A DNA stretch of 64,000 nucleotides from Haliclystus octoradiatus (lineage: Eukaryota; Cnidaria; Staurozoa; Stauromedusae; Haliclystidae): positions 15,003,936-15,067,935 of the forward strand of contig OU744448.1 in NCBI GenBank assembly GCA_916610825.1, given 5' to 3'. Position numbers and translations under genes: made by a program. The notes under the pieces were generated by a model. The model made no database searches and was not told where the DNA came from. It saw nothing but the letters and a program-made list of their open reading frames with translations. Below are positions 32,123-43,912 of this stretch, piece after piece. How positions within the stretch are numbered: position 1 is the stretch's first letter; the number at the start of each line of letters is the position of its first letter.

Positions 32123-34550
32123 GTGATCGACAGAGCATGGTCACGATTTTGTGACAACCACAGTAAACAATTGAAGATCAAAGCCGAAGAATGTGAGCAG
32201 ATCAAAGAAGCCGTCTTTGAGGAACTGGACGAAATAGGACTGGTCTACCCCAAGATAATGTTAAATATGATGCATTCCCGAAAGTGGCTAAGTATTTTGT
32301 TGACAATGACGAGGAACAATTTACTGTCAATGATCTTGTTTCTGAAATGGAAATTTGTCTCAATGGTTCCGATACGACTGCATACAGTCATAAGCACATG
32401 AGAACTAAGCTTGAAGAATATTTTGGTGATAATATCATCATAACTGAAAAAAATGGTAAGCAAAATATTGTCACATCTCGAAGCACTGCTGCTAATGTTT
32501 TATTACATTTTCACAAAAAGCAACTAGAAGACCCTACTAAAGAAAAATTCAACATAATCGTAGCAGCTGCTAAGCTTATTAGAAATGATATTAAAGAAGT
32601 ATTGGCATCTCCAAACAGTTTTCCTTTATGCAAAGAATATTCATCTGAAGCATCATGTTTAAATTTTTTGCCAGAAAGCTTGAAAGTTTTTTTAAATACC
32701 GTAATCGTATCTAAAAAAAGTAAAATAAAAGTAGAAAGTATTGGGCAAGCTATTATGCAATCTGCTCGACCAAGAGTGTTGCTCCCCCCAATGCAGATAG
32801 ATCTTGCCTTGCAATTACATCATCATTTTGGATCACGTTTTATGATAGAAAATCTTCATCACCTTGGTTTTTGTGCCCCATACAGTGATGTACAAACATT
32901 TGAGTTAAATGCTGCTGTCCAGCATGGAATAAAAATCCCTGACTTAACTTTTCAGTTTATCCAATATGGAGCAGACAACGTCGATCACAACATTAGAAAA
33001 TTAGATGGTAAAGACACCTTCCACGGCATGGGTATGATGGCATCCATTACACCAAAATAATTTTTAATCGAATTGTCCCTCGCGCAAGAGTTAATGAGAA
33101 TGATCTGTTTTCTGTTGGTAGGGTTCAAATTCTGAGTCCCCCTCTTTCAATTTCCGATGGGGCATTGTCTTTAGTTTATGGTCCATATAAACCTATTTTT
33201 ATTGCAGAACCTTTTCCCAAGTTAGAGCTCATTTTTCAAGCTTCTTCTCTTTTTGATTTTCCTACACCTGGTTGGTCAGGTTTGATGCAATTGTTTAGTA
33301 AAAGTACCTATCCTGGTTCTTCATCATTTGCATTTTTACCAATGATAGATTTGGCTCCGAGTAGTCAAACATGTATATATTCAACACTGCAATTTATTTC
33401 AAAACATGCTCAATCATATGGTAAAACTACTGTGTTAACCTTTGATCAACCTTTATGGTGGAAGGCAACCACGATTGTAGCATGTGAGCCTCAAAGTAGT
33501 CCATTGAGAAATATTGTGCTGCGACTTGGTGGGTTCCACACTGAAATGAATTCTGTTGGCTCTATAGGCTCTGTTGGCTCTAATGCATGGTTCCGGCCTG
33601 CAAGATATTTTAGAAATTGTTTATGCCCCAAATGCTGTTATTCATATTTTATCGGGAAAGGCAATTGCGCGAGCTGTATAAGGGCACATCTTTTAATGTA
33701 TAGGGCCTTACATATTCTTATTTTCTCTGCTATATATAGCATCCTGATTTTTGATGACGAAGGTGAATATTGCTTTACTGAAGCATTCAATAATATTCCC
33801 GATTAGAAAAGTATGAAAGAAATTTCTTCAAAATTCATTGTAGACCAATTACCAATGACAGAGAGAGACAATGAATTGCTAGATTGTATTACAGATAAAT
33901 TAGAGGAATTTAAAAGTTCATTTAACAGTTTTAAAATAGCAGAGCTCTGGATACAGTATTTAGATATGATAGATGTTTTGAAATTATTTCTCAAAGCAGA
34001 GCGGACCGGAAACTGGGAATTACACTTGAGTTCCATCTCTCAAATGCTTCCTTTTATGGCTGCATCTGGTCATAACAACTATACGAAGTCTGCAATGCTT
34101 TACTTACAAACAATGAACGATTTATCAAAAACAAATTCTTCAATTTTTACTAAATTTGAAGAAGGTTTCCACGTTGTGAGAAGAAGTGATCGTTTTTGGG
34201 CTGGCATATCAACAGATTTGATGATTGAAGAAATTTTGATGCGCAGCATGAAAGTAAGTGGAGGATTGACAAGAGGGAGAGGCATGACAGAGAGACAACG
34301 GCTAACCTGGTTGCTATCGATGCATGCTTGCGCAGAGGTCAATTCAACAATGCTGGACCTCACAGACATAAACTATAACACTAGCGAACAGAACAAAGAC
34401 ACCATGATATCGAGGCAAGCACGAGACAAGAAAGATACTTGTTTATTGTTGTCTTCTCTGATCCTTTTTCTAATCCTTTAAATAACCCTTTTTCTAATTC
34501 AAAACAATTACATAATATTGTAAATGGGATTGTGGCTGAACCTAATGTCA
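32123..34550 (+). pseudogene. Uncharacterised conserved invertebrate gene family, 5' part
   Basis: A long intronless reading continues across several frames. Its conserved-looking blocks are RAWSRFCDNHSKQLKIK, FTVNDLVSEMEICLNGSD, IGQAIMQSARPRVLLPPMQ, LHHHFGSRFMIENLHHLGF, GADNVDHNIRKLDGKDTFHG, GPYKPIFIAEPF, FLPMIDLAPSSQTCIYSTL, VLTFDQPLWWKATTI, LRLGGFHTEMN, MLPFMAASGHNNYTKSAM, HVVRRSDRFWAGISTDL and SGGLTRGRGMTERQRL. From memory, blocks like these recur in many uncharacterised proteins of marine invertebrates, but I cannot name the family or its activity. Frame changes occur near 32255, 33050, at 33570-33700 and 33800. Element E is inserted at 34555. The 3' part resumes at 39214, so all this was one gene before E arrived. 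Confidence 0.65.
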
Positions 34551-34554
34551 ATGT

Positions 34555-34773
34555 TGTAGTATTCATAATAATTAGCATAATTAGTTATTAGTCTCTTTTG
34601 TATGTAACCTCGTAATCGTGTAGTATAAATAGCTTTGTAATCATTTAGTTTAGATAGAGTGTTATTCAAGCAGTGTTATATGCTGTATGTTATTAATTAT
34701 ATCTTTGACTTTATACAATTGACTACTTATTGTTGTTACCATTCTCTGGCTAGAGTTAATACAGAACTCTACA
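34555..34773 (+). repeat. Element E 5' LTR (219 bp)
   Basis: It begins TGTAGTATTC and ends ACTCTACA. A TATA-like GTATAAATAG lies at about 34623-34632, about 140 bp before the LTR end, and is a plausible core promoter. The LTR differs from the 3' copy at one position. Confidence 0.95.
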
Positions 34774-34774
34774 T

Positions 34775-34790
34775 TGGCGCAGTTGATAGG
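34775..34790 (+). promoter_or_regulatory. Element E primer-binding site
   Basis: TGGCGCAGTTGATAGG starts one base after the LTR. Element F has almost the same sequence (TGGCGCAGTTGACAGG), so both probably use the same tRNA primer. Confidence 0.8.
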
Positions 34791-34811
34791 ATTTTCTTCA
34801 TATTTGTGAGA

Positions 34812-37800
34812 ATGGCTACTTTTCGCGGTCGATTGCCACCCGAATTTGACCCTGGACAACGTAACGCTTATGACCGCTTTACAAAATGGAAGGCAACATT
34901 TTCAAATTATATGCTTGCAACAGACCTTGATGAAAAGTCAGAAGAAAAGAAACTGGCTATATTATACAACGTGGCTGGAGGTGATTTCAGAAGATTTGCT
35001 AAAAAAAATTGTCAATTTGGACAACTGGTTGAAAACTCGACAAACGTGCTTACCGAAATTGAACGAATATTGAAACCTCAAAGACGGAACCTGGAATATC
35101 GGTGTCGATTGTTAGATTTGAAACAAACACATGATGAAACAATACATGAATTTCTACAGCAATTACGAGCATTGTATCAGGAATCTGGTTATACAGACAG
35201 AAATCTCACAGGTGAACTATTAATTCGTGATCTACTGATTAGAGGCATTAAAAACGACGACGCGAAACGCCTCGTTTTACAACAAGATATTGATAATTTA
35301 GAAATTGATCAATGTATGCGTTTAATATCTACTTTCGAAACGGTAAGCGATACCGTTTTAACGCCATCTACATCCGATACAAACGCAGTCATAGATGATT
35401 GTAAATATTGCGGTAAAAATCATGTAAGAGGTAAATGTCCTGCATATCGTAAAACGTGTTCAAAATGTGGTCGATTAAATCATTTTAATTCTGTTTGTCT
35501 ATCAAAATCAAAAGTGTCGTCACACTCGCGTGATAGATTTGATAACCGTGATGCATCTACATCAAGTAAAAATAAATATGATAATAAGAAATCTGATAAA
35601 CGTAATAGCAAGTCGAAATCTAAATCCCGCTCAGAAAGAGCGGCAGCAGTAGTTTATTCCGATTCTGATTCGTCTGACACGCCTTCAGATAGTTCTTTTG
35701 CCGTCCATTCTAACACTCCCGGCAAGAGGGCATATGTTGATTTATGGGCGTTTGATAAAAAAATAACGTTTCTTATCGATCCTGGCAGTACGTCTACTAT
35801 GATACCGTTTAATATTTTAAAATATGCCAAGGATCTTACGCAACCAACTGATAAATTTGTAAAACCATGGAATAGCAAAGCTATTCGTATTACCGCCGAG
35901 GGCACCGTTGGTTTATCCGCTTCACCAAATCATAGCCCGCTCAAAATTACAGCGAAATGTACTGATAATATGACGTGTCCATTACTTAGTTATTCTGATT
36001 ATTTAAATTTAGGTGGTCAGCCGTTGACTTTACCAAAAGAATATTTTGTACAAATTAATGAGACTACATTGTTAGGAAGTATTGGCACGGCTACACTACA
36101 AATGAAACCTAATGCTCAACCTGCTGTACAGGGCGCTCGAAAGCTNNNNNNNNNNNNNNNNNNNNNNNNNNNNNNNNNNNNNNNNNNNNNNNNNNNNNNN
36201 NNNNNNNNNNNNNNNNNNNNNNNNNNNNNNNNNNNNNNNNNNNNNNNNNNNNNNNNNNNNNNNNNNNNNNNNNNNNNNNNNNNNNNNNNNNNNNNNNNNN
36301 NNNNNNNNNNNNNNNNNNNNNNNNNNNNNNNNNNNNNNNNNNNNNAAGCTACCTTTCAGGTTACATGAATCCGTTTCAAATGAGCTTGATCGTTTAGAAA
36401 ATTTAGGAATAATCGAGCGTGTATTAAAGCCTAGTAAATGGTTATCGCCAATTGTTGTAGCTAAGAGAAAAAATAATAAAATTCGAATTTGTGGCGATTT
36501 TCGTAAATTGAATGAATCTATACAACGTGAACGGTTTGTTATTCCAACCGCTGATTCATTTTTTGCTAAACTAAACGGAGCAAAGCTCTTTTCTATTCTC
36601 GATTTAGAAAGCGGTTTTCATCAATTAAAATTAGATGAATCATCTTCAGATTTGACAACAATAGCGACACACCGTGGTAATTATCGGTATTTACGCTTAC
36701 CGTTCGGTGTTAGTTCGGCACCGGAAATATTTCAAAGAACAATGACCGATCATTTGTCTGATCTTAATGGTTGTATGGTGTATATAGACGATATATTGGT
36801 ATATGGTAAGGACAAAGCTGAACACGATTTAAATTTATCTGCTGTTAAAGAACGTCTCAATTCTATTGGTGCAAAGTTGAATAAAAGTAAATGTAAGTTT
36901 GCACAACGTGAGCTATTATATCTAGGACATACAATTTCAGACGAGGGTATTTCACCAGATCAACAGAAGATTGTAGAAGCATTATCACTTTCTGCACCTA
37001 CTACAATTGCTGAAGCCCGTAGAGTGTTAGGGATGTTGAATTATTTACAGAAATTTCTTCCCAATCTCTCAACTAATGTGAAATCTATCAGAGACATCAT
37101 CAAAGGACAGTTTGATAATGAAGCAGTAAACAGTGCCTGGAAACATGTTAAGGTGGCACTTGCAGAAGCAGCTAAAACTACATTTTCATTTTACGATTGT
37201 AACGCTCGTACAGCTATTTTGTGTGACGCAAGTCCTTATGGTTTAGGCGCTGTACTTATGCAGTTTATTAACAACAATTGGACTCCGGTGTTAACAGCTA
37301 GTCGTTCGTTAACATCTACTGAGCAGAAATACTCACAAATGGAACGCGAGTTGTTAGCTATAGTCTTTGGCGCAACACGTTTCCGGCAATTTATATTAGG
37401 GGGAACAGTTGAATTTTGGACAGACCATAAGCCCCTAGAATCAATATGGTTGAAACCATTTGAAGCAATTCCACCTCGCCTTCAACGTATGATGTTACGA
37501 TTGCAACAATATGGATCAAATATTATCTATAAACCGGCGAAAGAAAATATGAATACTTTGCCTGATACTTTATCACGTTCACCATCTATTAAGAACACTC
37601 CTGAGCTGAGTGTTAATGATTATAGCGAAATTTGTTCGATAGCTATTGACGATTTTGAACACTTTTTAGATCCTAATTTTGTTACATTAAGAGACGTAGA
37701 GCTAGAAACAGCTGCTAGTAATGCCCTGACACGTGTCATCGAAGCAATAGAATATAATAATTGGTCTAGTATTCCGGAAGTTTTAGAACCATATTTTAAA

Positions 37801-38850
37801 GAACGTTTTGATTTATCTGTTTTGCAGAAGCCACGAGTACTCATGCGTGGTACTCAAGTAGTTATTCCGTCTAGTTTACGTGAACGTTTAATCAAACTAG
37901 CACATGATAGTCATCTTGGACTTAAAACAACACTGTCTCAACTTTCATCTGTCTGGTGGCCTGGTCTTTCTGCAGAGGTAAAGTCTACAATAGCTTCCTG
38001 TGAGACATGCAGAGAAGTTTCTCAACGATGGCCTGAGTTGGAATTGAAGCCATCAGAAGTTCTACCACCCTGGCATACTTTGGCGACGGACATTTTCCAT
38101 GTTGATGGTAAGCCATATTTATCTGTCGTTGATTACGGTTCACGTTATCCTGAAGTGTTTCCACTAAAACATGAGAAAACACCTGAAGTAATTGATGCAT
38201 TAGAAGCTATATTTTGTCGCCATGGACCTTGTCTTGAACTAATGTCAGACAATGGATCCCAATTCACCTCAAAAAAGTTCAAACGATTTTGCAAAAGTTG
38301 GGGTGTGGTGTTACGTAATTCACCTCCCCGTTACCCTCGTTCTAATGGAATGGTAGAACGATTTCATAGGACATTTAAATATCGTTGGACAAGAACAGAT
38401 GACCTTACACGAACACAGCGTTTACGTCATGTGCTATTTACAATAAGATCCACAGTACATCGTATGATTGGTACATCTCCTCTACATGCTCTAATGGGAC
38501 GTAAACCTGTTACACCAATTCCTGCGGTGTCATCAAGCAAACCTGTCAATGTAAATCATCAAATTAAAGCTAAAGCAGCTATGAAACTATTTCATGATCA
38601 ACAAAAACTTGTATCAAATTTACCAACTCCAAATGAAGGAGAAAGAGTAATATTACGTGATGGAGGAGGAGATATAATTCGTGGTAATGTTATATCGTCG
38701 TCACCTCGTCGTACTACCGTTGAAACAGAATCTGGTGGAACATTAGTTCGCGCTCGTTCTCACGTGAGAACAACATCTCGTTTAACTCGGTCAGGTCGCA
38801 TAAGTAAACCACCTGTAAGATTTGACCCGTCTAATCCAGACACTCATTAA
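34812..38850 (+). CDS. Element E Gag-Pol polyprotein (contains assembly gap)
   Basis: The start is ATG 34812 (MATFRGRLPPEFDPGQR), preferred over the longer frame that begins in the LTR. Gag is followed by two zinc knuckles (CKYCGKNHVRGKC, CSKCGRLNHFNSVC) near residues 197-230, a Ser/Lys-rich linker, and a protease with IDPGSTS near residue 322, where Pro replaces the usual Thr/Ser. RT follows with YIDD, then RNase H (LCDASPYGLGA), integrase HHCC (HDSHLG...CETC) and DDE (ATDIF, SDNGSQF, GMVERFH). A 200-N run (36146-36345) falls between protease and RT. The five bases AAGCT occur on both sides, and joining there keeps the frame with no residues missing compared with relatives. Apart from that the frame is open to the stop at 38850. 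Confidence 0.9.
36146..36345. other. 200-N assembly gap, probably of zero real length
   Basis: Exactly 200 N separate ...GAAAGCT from AAGCTACC.... The repeated AAGCT on each side and the uninterrupted polyprotein frame after collapsing it indicate two overlapping contig ends joined with a default gap. Confidence 0.8.
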
Positions 38851-38979
38851 AGGGATTCGTATTTATTAAAAGCGATTCTATTAAATCGGATTTTACGATT
38901 AATCATCAATTATCAATTCAACTTATTACTATTTAATTCTAACTATTCAATTATCGTTTATTCGTTTTTAATATTCTTT

Positions 38980-38994
38980 AGAAGAAATAGCGAG
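38980..38994 (+). promoter_or_regulatory. Element E polypurine-rich tract
   Basis: AGAAGAAATAGCGAG abuts the 3' LTR. It is less pure than the tracts of A and C but sits in the expected position. Confidence 0.6.
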
Positions 38995-39213
38995 TGTAGT
39001 ATTCATAATAATTAGCATAATTAGTTATTAGTCTCTTTTGTATGTAACCTCGTAATCGTGGAGTATAAATAGCTTTGTAATCATTTAGTTTAGATAGAGT
39101 GTTATTCAAGCAGTGTTATATGCTGTATGTTATTAATTATATCTTTGACTTTATACAATTGACTACTTATTGTTGTTACCATTCTCTGGCTAGAGTTAAT
39201 ACAGAACTCTACA
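38995..39213 (+). repeat. Element E 3' LTR (219 bp)
   Basis: It matches 34555-34773 except G at 39061. The target copy ATGT follows at 39214. Confidence 0.95.
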
Positions 39214-40405
39214 ATGTTCATCATGCCAAAGATGTTGGGACCCAAATTCTCAATGAAATGGATAAGATTCCTGTCCTTTCTTTTAAATTTGATCGTTCTA
39301 AGCAAGCTGTCCTAATTAGTAGCAAAACAGATGTCAAGGTAGGACAGGAAATTTTGAATGTTAATCCTATGCTTTTATTCCAACGGTTGTTGATTGCTTC
39401 AAATGGAATTGAAAATGTGGAGCTCGCTTTTCATTTTGAACTTTGTAGTTTCCCTTCAGCTTTATTTGAAATCCTGTTTTTCTGCTTCGTCCATCAAACA
39501 AGTCTGTCTTTGCTGATCACATCTGGAAAAAAGTAACTTCTCCGCCATTTTCTCTTCTTTCAATGCCAGATGTTTCTTCTATACAATATGTACTAGACGG
39601 AGGCTCACTTCTTTATCGTATTCCATGGCCAAGTGGTCCTGGAACTTACGAGGATATTTTTAAAGTTTATTCTAATTTTGTCAAACGTAGGTATGTTAAT
39701 CCTATTATTGTATTTGATGGATATAGAACTGCATCATCAAAAGATAATACCCATCTCCGTAGAAAGAGGAAAGTTGCCCTGATATTACATTCCCGGGTAG
39801 TACTAAACTTCAGTTTAAAAAGAATTTTTTTTATCAAATTCGAACAATGAAGATAATTTTCTAGAGCTACTTGGAAATTTTTTGTCATTAAATGGTTGTA
39901 GTGTTTTTTTTCAGCAGATGATGCTGATCTCCTCATGAAAGCATTAGTCATGTTATATAATGGTAAAATAGGAGACACATTAAATGATTTACGATACAAG
40001 AGGTACTGTGACAAAGTTGCAACTGTAAAAAAAGAAGTAAAACCACAAAACCTTCCGCCAACATCTGCTGCTGCAATTTATCACAGCTTGCGCGTATTTT
40101 TACAAGTACAACAATGGAAAGGCCTTGGAGAAACGTGTGACCCTAAAGAATGGGGATGGAAGATGGTTGATGGCAAGTTTGTTCCCATCACTACAGACAA
40201 AGATCCAGCTCCAGAATCACTCCTACATCTCATTAGGTGCAATTGCCATTCTGATTGCTCAACCCTTAGATGCTCATATGTAGAAAGAATGGCATTGAAT
40301 GCTCTGTCGCGTGTGGTCAATGTAGAGGTACAAGTTGTTCAAATTCATCTAACCCACTTGAAAATGTTGATGATCAAACAGACCAACCTGAATGATAAAG
40401 TTATG
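39214..40405 (+). pseudogene. Uncharacterised conserved invertebrate gene family, 3' part
   Basis: This continues the gene split by element E. The blocks are VHHAKDVGTQILNEMDKI, LLFQRLLIASNGIENVEL, HFELCSFPSALFE, VLDGGSLLYRIPWPSG, NPIIVFDGYRTASSKDNTH, TSAAAIYHSLRVFLQVQQW and CDPKEWGWKMVDG. A Cys-rich C terminus begins RCNCHSDCSTLRC and continues one frame over with further spaced Cys pairs (CGQCRGTSC) to a stop near 40400. The Cys spacing recalls a CXC/tesmin-type motif, and the VFDGY...STKDxTH block recalls PIN/FEN-like nucleases. Both are weak resemblances. Frame changes lie near 39510, 39830, 39910 and 40270. A middle segment before ADDADLLMK seems to be deleted. The gene is a pseudogene in this copy. 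Confidence 0.65.
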
Positions 40406-41169
40406 ACGTTATTTTACTTTATGTGATATGAACAGATTTTTAAAGAGCATTTGTGTTTGGTTAAAGTTACTGGCCAGATATTATCTATCGAACATTATTG
40501 ATGATATAGTTTAATCATATAGATATAATTTTAAAGATTGAATCTAGTTGATATGTCTATTATACTTCATTGTATAAATTTTTGTATGCTTCTGTGGCAT
40601 ATAATCAATTATTATGGTAATGTGCAATAGTTGTTTTGCAAATTGCGTTATTGTTGTTTGCGAATTCAGATTACAAGAAGTTTAATTGCATACGGTATAG
40701 TTATAGCTGAATACTGGAAATATATCCTTGCCACAATATTTGTACATTCAATTAATTACATGCATGAAATTTGGATCAAAATCTCATTTAATACTCAACC
40801 ATGTCCCATTTATGATTCCAGCCTCATTTTCATTTATGCCATTAATTTGTCATAATGAAAGCAATTATATGTCATTTGCAACATTAGAATCGAACAGTAT
40901 TTTTTATCTAACTCAAAATAGCAAAATTACATCAAAATGTGTCATTTTGGGATGTAAACTGGTGCAGCCTCTCTTGCATGTCATAAAAATAGTAAAGTGG
41001 TTATAAATAGAGTTTTGGTGGCAGGATTTGAGAGGATTTTGAATATGTGAAAGAGTACAACTAAAGAAACCTATAATCGCTAAAAAAAACTGTGTTGCAA
41101 TTTTTCCTTGGTAGAAATCTAATATGACTGGACTATTCATTTTTATCGCATATTAATTTTTCTTATGCT
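40406..41169. other. Unassigned AT-rich DNA
   Basis: Only short frames without recognisable motifs are present. I see nothing that I can support as a gene. Confidence 0.4.
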
Positions 41170-41905
41170 AAAGTTTTACATGCATTATTGGATTTACCCA
41201 ATAAAACTTCTAGATTACCAAATGGTTATCCTGCATATTTCTTAAAGAGCATTTCCCACGTTATTGTTTACCTTTTGTTCTACCTATATTCAAGAAGGGA
41301 AAATCATCCGCAGGTCAAAATTATCGTCCAATTCTCTAACATGCTAAATTGTTGTCGATATATCTTGTCAATTATATTTGATAATAATTATAATTTAATA
41401 ATGATAATTTGATTGAGAATATTTTATTTTTGTTTGTGATAATTAATCTATTGTATTTGTATCGTATATCCGTTATTAGAATTTGTTTAGAATCATCTAG
41501 TCCGTAGTTATTGTTTGCCTATTGTTACAAAGCATAACATATTCCGATAAATTTAAATAGATATATAATTATTTCCCTATAAATACTCATGTAAACTTTT
41601 TAATTCTCTCTTTTACAATTTGCATGACGATGAAATAAGTTTACTTCAAAATTTGCAATTATATTGTGTGTTTCTTATCGCAAATTACCATCATGATATT
41701 AATGTCAAGTATCTATTTTTTACTAAACTCTTTACAGTTTAAACAATTAAATGTTCCAAAACTAGAAGTAGTGATAAATCAGTTTTCTCACCGTGTTATA
41801 TCCTGGTAGAGCACTCTACCTGATGCATGTGTAACTTCAAAAAATGTGTCTTCTTTTAAGCGGCACCTTAATGATATTGATTTAAAACCTTATTGTATCC
41901 TAAAT
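41170..41905 (+). pseudogene. Decayed LINE ORF2 fragments
   Basis: Two pieces of a non-LTR ORF2 are visible. One, near 41195-41340, reads PAYFLKSIS, then FVLPIFKKGKSSAGQNYRPI in another frame, matching the start of the RT domain. The other, near 41755-41880, reads INQFSHRVISW, a stop and STLPDACVTSKNVSSFKRHL, matching the C terminus. The region between has been lost or has decayed. Confidence 0.55.
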
Positions 41906-42035
41906 AGATAAATATTATTGAATGTTGGTTGTAATACAAAAACAAACATTATTATTGTAAACGGCTGTACGTAAGTGGGAGTTTTGAACATTCCCTGCAT
42001 TTACCAGCCAATTGTTTTTAATAGACAAAAATAAA

Positions 42036-42402
42036 TACATACATACATACATACATACATACATACATACATACATACATACATACATACATACATACAT
42101 ACATACATACATACATACATACATACATACATACATACATACATACATACATACATACATACATACATACATACATACATACATACATACATACATACAT
42201 ACATACATACATACATACATACATACATACATACATACATACATACATACATACATACATACATACATACATACATACATACATACATACATACATACAT
42301 ACATACATACATACATACATACATACATACATACATACATACATACATACATACATACATACATACATACATACATACATACATACATACATACATACAT
42401 AC
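42036..42402. repeat. (ACAT)n microsatellite, left of LINE G
   Basis: About 91 perfect units of ACAT/CATA run with no interruption. The same tetranucleotide reappears at 47507-47634 beyond the LINE and a TCTA array, so the LINE lies within it. Confidence 0.95.
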
Positions 42403-42544
42403 TGGTTTTATTTTCACGGAAGACAGACTTCTTTTTTTACTGCATGACTTTTTGCAAATAAAAGGTACAATATATGCCGTAATATCAAATTATTTTAGTT
42501 AAATAATACACAATATATATGACATAAGTCACGAGATACAAAAG

Positions 42545-43885
42545 ATGAATGTAAAAAGCAGCAGTACCATCAATTCAGTGCTGGTAAGCCCAATGGAAAA
42601 TTTGAACAAGGTAAATGATGTCCAGTCTAGCAATGTAAAAACTAGCATACTGGATAAAACATACCGTAAAGGTACCAATTATCTACAAAGTTTGCAATTT
42701 AATACAACTAATACAAAACTATGGAGAGAGGCTATTGAAAAGTATTACCAAAATAAGAACATGTTTGTGAACAAAATAAACCACGAAAATCTTACGCTAC
42801 ACACAATTCAAATATACACCGACCAGACAAAGAAACACAAATACTTACAATTTGAAGTTAGAGATACAACTGGCAATGCATTTATCACTTGGATACATGG
42901 TATGAAATATTTTTACAATACAGAATTTACAGAAATACAATCACTAATCCCTTGCTCACTCCAGCAGACAGGACAAAACGGCGGCCATCTTGAATTAACC
43001 GAAGGAGACGGTCAACCATGTGCTTATTGCGCAAGTGAGGTTGAAAGTCCGCGTCTGCGTTGCCATGACTGCACCTTGCCCATTCATCTCAAGTGTTTCA
43101 CAAACAAAAGCGGGAATGAAATTGATGCTGAAACTGCAGCAATTCTTTTAAATTTTCCAGGCATCAGAGCTCTGTGTTCTCACTGCAGCAGTTCTGATGT
43201 TTCAATACTGGAAACAGTAAAGGCAACAGAATTAAAAACAAAAGCCATTTCACAAAAGCTAGACAGTTTAACAACATTACTTTCTAATAAACAAACATAT
43301 GCAAACATAACTGCCACATCACATGTACAACACCCTACTCAGCTGAGAAAAGAAACAACTTCATCACCCACCCAATCTTATGCGGCAGTACTCAGTATAC
43401 AAAATCAACAACAATTGCACGAAAAAGCAATTAAAAATATCCAGGAAAGAGAGAAACGTAAGCTCAATGTCATTGTTCGAGGATTAGAACCTGACAATGA
43501 ACTGTCTGACAAAAGGTTAATAACTGTAATATGCAAAGACGCCTTAAACATAGATGTCGAAATTGAATCCACAAAAAGACTGGGAAAAGCTGATGGCCTC
43601 CGGACCCAACCCATCCAAGTGAAATTAAGAACAATTGAAGGAAAGAAGACAATGTTAACATCAGCAAAAAAGCTTAAAACTTCTATCGCTACTGAAGGGA
43701 TATACTTTTCACCAGACTATACCATTGTAGAACAAAAAATCCACTTGGAACTTCGAGTTGAATGTAAGAAGAGGAATGAAGACTTAACAGATGAAAAGGA
43801 GAGGTGGATTGTAAGGAGTTTACAACTGATGCAAGTAAAAAACCTCAACCAAAATGTATCTCAGAATGCAGACGACCATCAATGA
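42545..43885 (+). CDS. LINE G ORF1 (PHD-like zinc finger, nucleic-acid-binding)
   Basis: This intact 446-residue frame starts at ATG 42545. The N-terminal 150 residues have no motif that I know. A Cys/His cluster at about residues 158-218 (CAYC, CHDC, HLKC, CSHC) is arranged like a PHD finger. A helical, possibly coiled-coil region follows (residues 220-305, including EREKRKLNVIVRGLE). A domain resembling the RRM/C-terminal part of LINE ORF1 proteins then ends near residue 440. ORF1 proteins of this kind bind element RNA and act as chaperones in the ribonucleoprotein. It ends in TGA 27 bases before the ORF2 ATG, in the same frame, so ORF2 may be reached by reinitiation. Confidence 0.8.
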   Translation: MNVKSSSTINSVLVSPMENLNKVNDVQSSNVKTSILDKTYRKGTNYLQSLQFNTTNTKLWREAIEKYYQNKNMFVNKINHENLTLHTIQIYTDQTKKHKYLQFEVRDTTGNAFITWIHGMKYFYNTEFTEIQSLIPCSLQQTGQNGGHLELTEGDGQPCAYCASEVESPRLRCHDCTLPIHLKCFTNKSGNEIDAETAAILLNFPGIRALCSHCSSSDVSILETVKATELKTKAISQKLDSLTTLLSNKQTYANITATSHVQHPTQLRKETTSSPTQSYAAVLSIQNQQQLHEKAIKNIQEREKRKLNVIVRGLEPDNELSDKRLITVICKDALNIDVEIESTKRLGKADGLRTQPIQVKLRTIEGKKTMLTSAKKLKTSIATEGIYFSPDYTIVEQKIHLELRVECKKRNEDLTDEKERWIVRSLQLMQVKNLNQNVSQNADDHQ

Positions 43886-43912
43886 CTCAATAAAACAGCA
43901 CCCATTGAAATT

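Larger units (their letters stand above)
34555..39213 (+). mobile_element. Element E: Ty3/gypsy-type LTR retrotransposon
   Basis: It has 219-bp LTRs (34555-34773 and 38995-39213) that differ at one base (T at 34621, G at 39061). The target duplication is 4-bp ATGT (34551-34554 and 39214-39217). The PBS is TGGCGCAGTTGATAGG and the polypurine-rich tract is AGAAGAAATAGCGAG. One gag-pol frame fills the interior apart from a 200-N gap. The element is inserted in the conserved-family pseudogene, whose frame continues on both sides. The near identity of the LTRs implies a recent insertion. Confidence 0.95.

Noticed and set aside
42012..42461. Long frames of repeated MYVC or YIHT residues
   Set aside because: They are translations of the (ACAT)n microsatellite in all frames and have no coding meaning.
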